Source: Bacillota bacterium
GTDB lineage: Bacteria > Bacillota > Clostridia > Caldicoprobacterales > Xylanivirgaceae
Reading direction: 5' to 3'
Assembly (NCBI GenBank): GCA_023621995.1
Contig: JAMOAB010000157.1
Location: forward strand, 1-64,000
DNA length: 64,000 nucleotides
Below are positions 63,612 to 64,000 of this stretch, one piece after another; positions within the stretch are counted from its first letter, which is position 1; each line of letters opens with the position of its first letter. A program made the translations under genes and the position numbers. The notes under the pieces were generated by a model. It did no database searches, was not told the origin of the DNA, and worked only from the letters and a program-made list of their open reading frames with translations.

Positions 63612-64000
63612 CCATATGGCCATCATTAAATATTACATATACCCTGAAACATTTTTTGCCCCTTCCAATATTGTCATCCCAATACCATGTCCCATCAGCT
63701 GTGTCTATAGCAACCTTTCCTATCTTAGCACTTTTAGACTCTTTCCCCGTAACAGTTTTTATAGGGTATAATATATTATCTCCATAATCCAATGCCACCA
63801 ACGTATATAATGCATCGTCATCAGCACTACACTCTGTCCATTCAAATTGATAATATGTATGATCTCTTTTTTGCACCTTTTTGTATGTCAGTTTAGGCTT
63901 TGATACGTTTATACTATCTGTGTCTTTATATCCATTATCTATAAAAGAACTGAAAAAACTATTTAATCCTTCTATTTCATATGCTAGGGGAATAATATAG
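63577..64000 (-). CDS. C-terminal part of a larger protein, 5'-truncated by window edge
   Basis: An open frame of 141 codons running in from the right edge; the GTG at 63876 has no Shine-Dalgarno and the frame stays open through at least 41 more codons upstream, so the true start is beyond 64000. Aromatic- and Asp/Gly-rich beta-type sequence (YYQFEWTECSADDD; GTWYWDDNIGRGKKCFRVYV) as in extracellular or binding-module domains. Not recognised. Its stop lies within the convergent lipoprotein gene. Confidence 0.6.
   Translation of the reverse strand, partial: YIIPLAYEIEGLNSFFSSFIDNGYKDTDSINVSKPKLTYKKVQKRDHTYYQFEWTECSADDDALYTLVALDYGDNILYPIKTVTGKESKSAKIGKVAIDTADGTWYWDDNIGRGKKCFRVYVIFNDGHMVSSDPLYIDFD

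Overview
The window reads as chromosomal DNA from a low-GC, strictly anaerobic, endospore-forming Clostridia-type Firmicute. The metabolic evidence is a trimeric electron-bifurcating [FeFe]-hydrogenase operon, a second 'sensory-type' [FeFe]-hydrogenase, and a complete clostridial-order Rnf operon (rnfCDGEAB). Sporulation genes (PdaB-type deacetylase, YhcN/YlaJ lipoprotein, GerMN lipoprotein, LysM protein) and a CIRCE-controlled groESL operon agree with this. Most genes lie on the minus strand, which is probably the leading strand here. I see no tRNA, rRNA, CRISPR array, insertion sequence or prophage. Genus cannot be fixed from the sequence alone.

Layout. 1-5.0 kb (minus): 3'-truncated peptidoglycan-binding exported protein, ligA, pcrA and a YerC/TrpR-like regulator form a DNA-repair cluster. 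5.1-12.5 kb: LysM protein, tandem OB-fold SSB-like protein, PdaB-type deacetylase, a type IIA topoisomerase pair (parE/parC or second gyrase) and a NERD protein. 12.9-16.6 kb: a pspA-ydjG-ydjH-ydjI envelope-stress operon with a 42-nt perfect palindrome between pspA and ydjG. 16.8-25.8 kb: RsmF-like rRNA methyltransferase, a MacB/FtsX-type ABC exporter with a long coiled coil, YutG, Tpx, an alpha/beta hydrolase and an NlpC/P60-like exported protein. 26.1-29.1 kb (plus): XRE regulator, PLDc_N microprotein, ABC ATPase and ABC-2 permease.

29.1-38.5 kb (minus) is the redox centre. hydC, a HATPase gene, a small [2Fe-2S] protein, hydB and hydA encode the NADH/ferredoxin-coupled hydrogenase. Immediately upstream are a PHP phosphoesterase, two DRTGG proteins, an RsbW-like ATPase and the sensory-type hydrogenase: a plausible H2/redox sensing module next to its probable target. 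38.6-42.0 kb (plus): a two-fold Cys/His (CxxC...CxxH) protein of DUF6062 type, dCMP deaminase, CIRCE and groESL. 42.1-52.7 kb (minus): DivIVA-like protein, patatin phospholipase, pncB, DUF1836 regulator, YvlD-like membrane protein, lgt, an M16 peptidase pair (one lacking the zinc motif), YhcN lipoprotein, and the methionine-salvage genes mtnP-mtnA. 53.0-64 kb: GerMN lipoprotein, a microprotein, an orphan beta-class DNA methyltransferase overlapping rnfB, the Rnf operon, two half-length TauE/SafE genes, a MATE exporter, a lipoprotein and a truncated gene at the right edge.

Functionally, Rnf (ferredoxin:NAD+ with ion pumping) and HydABC (ferredoxin plus NADH to H2) share one ferredoxin/NADH pool, so the window carries the main redox valves of a fermenting anaerobe. 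Where a Shine-Dalgarno sequence clearly favours an internal start codon over the longest reading frame, I give the shorter gene.
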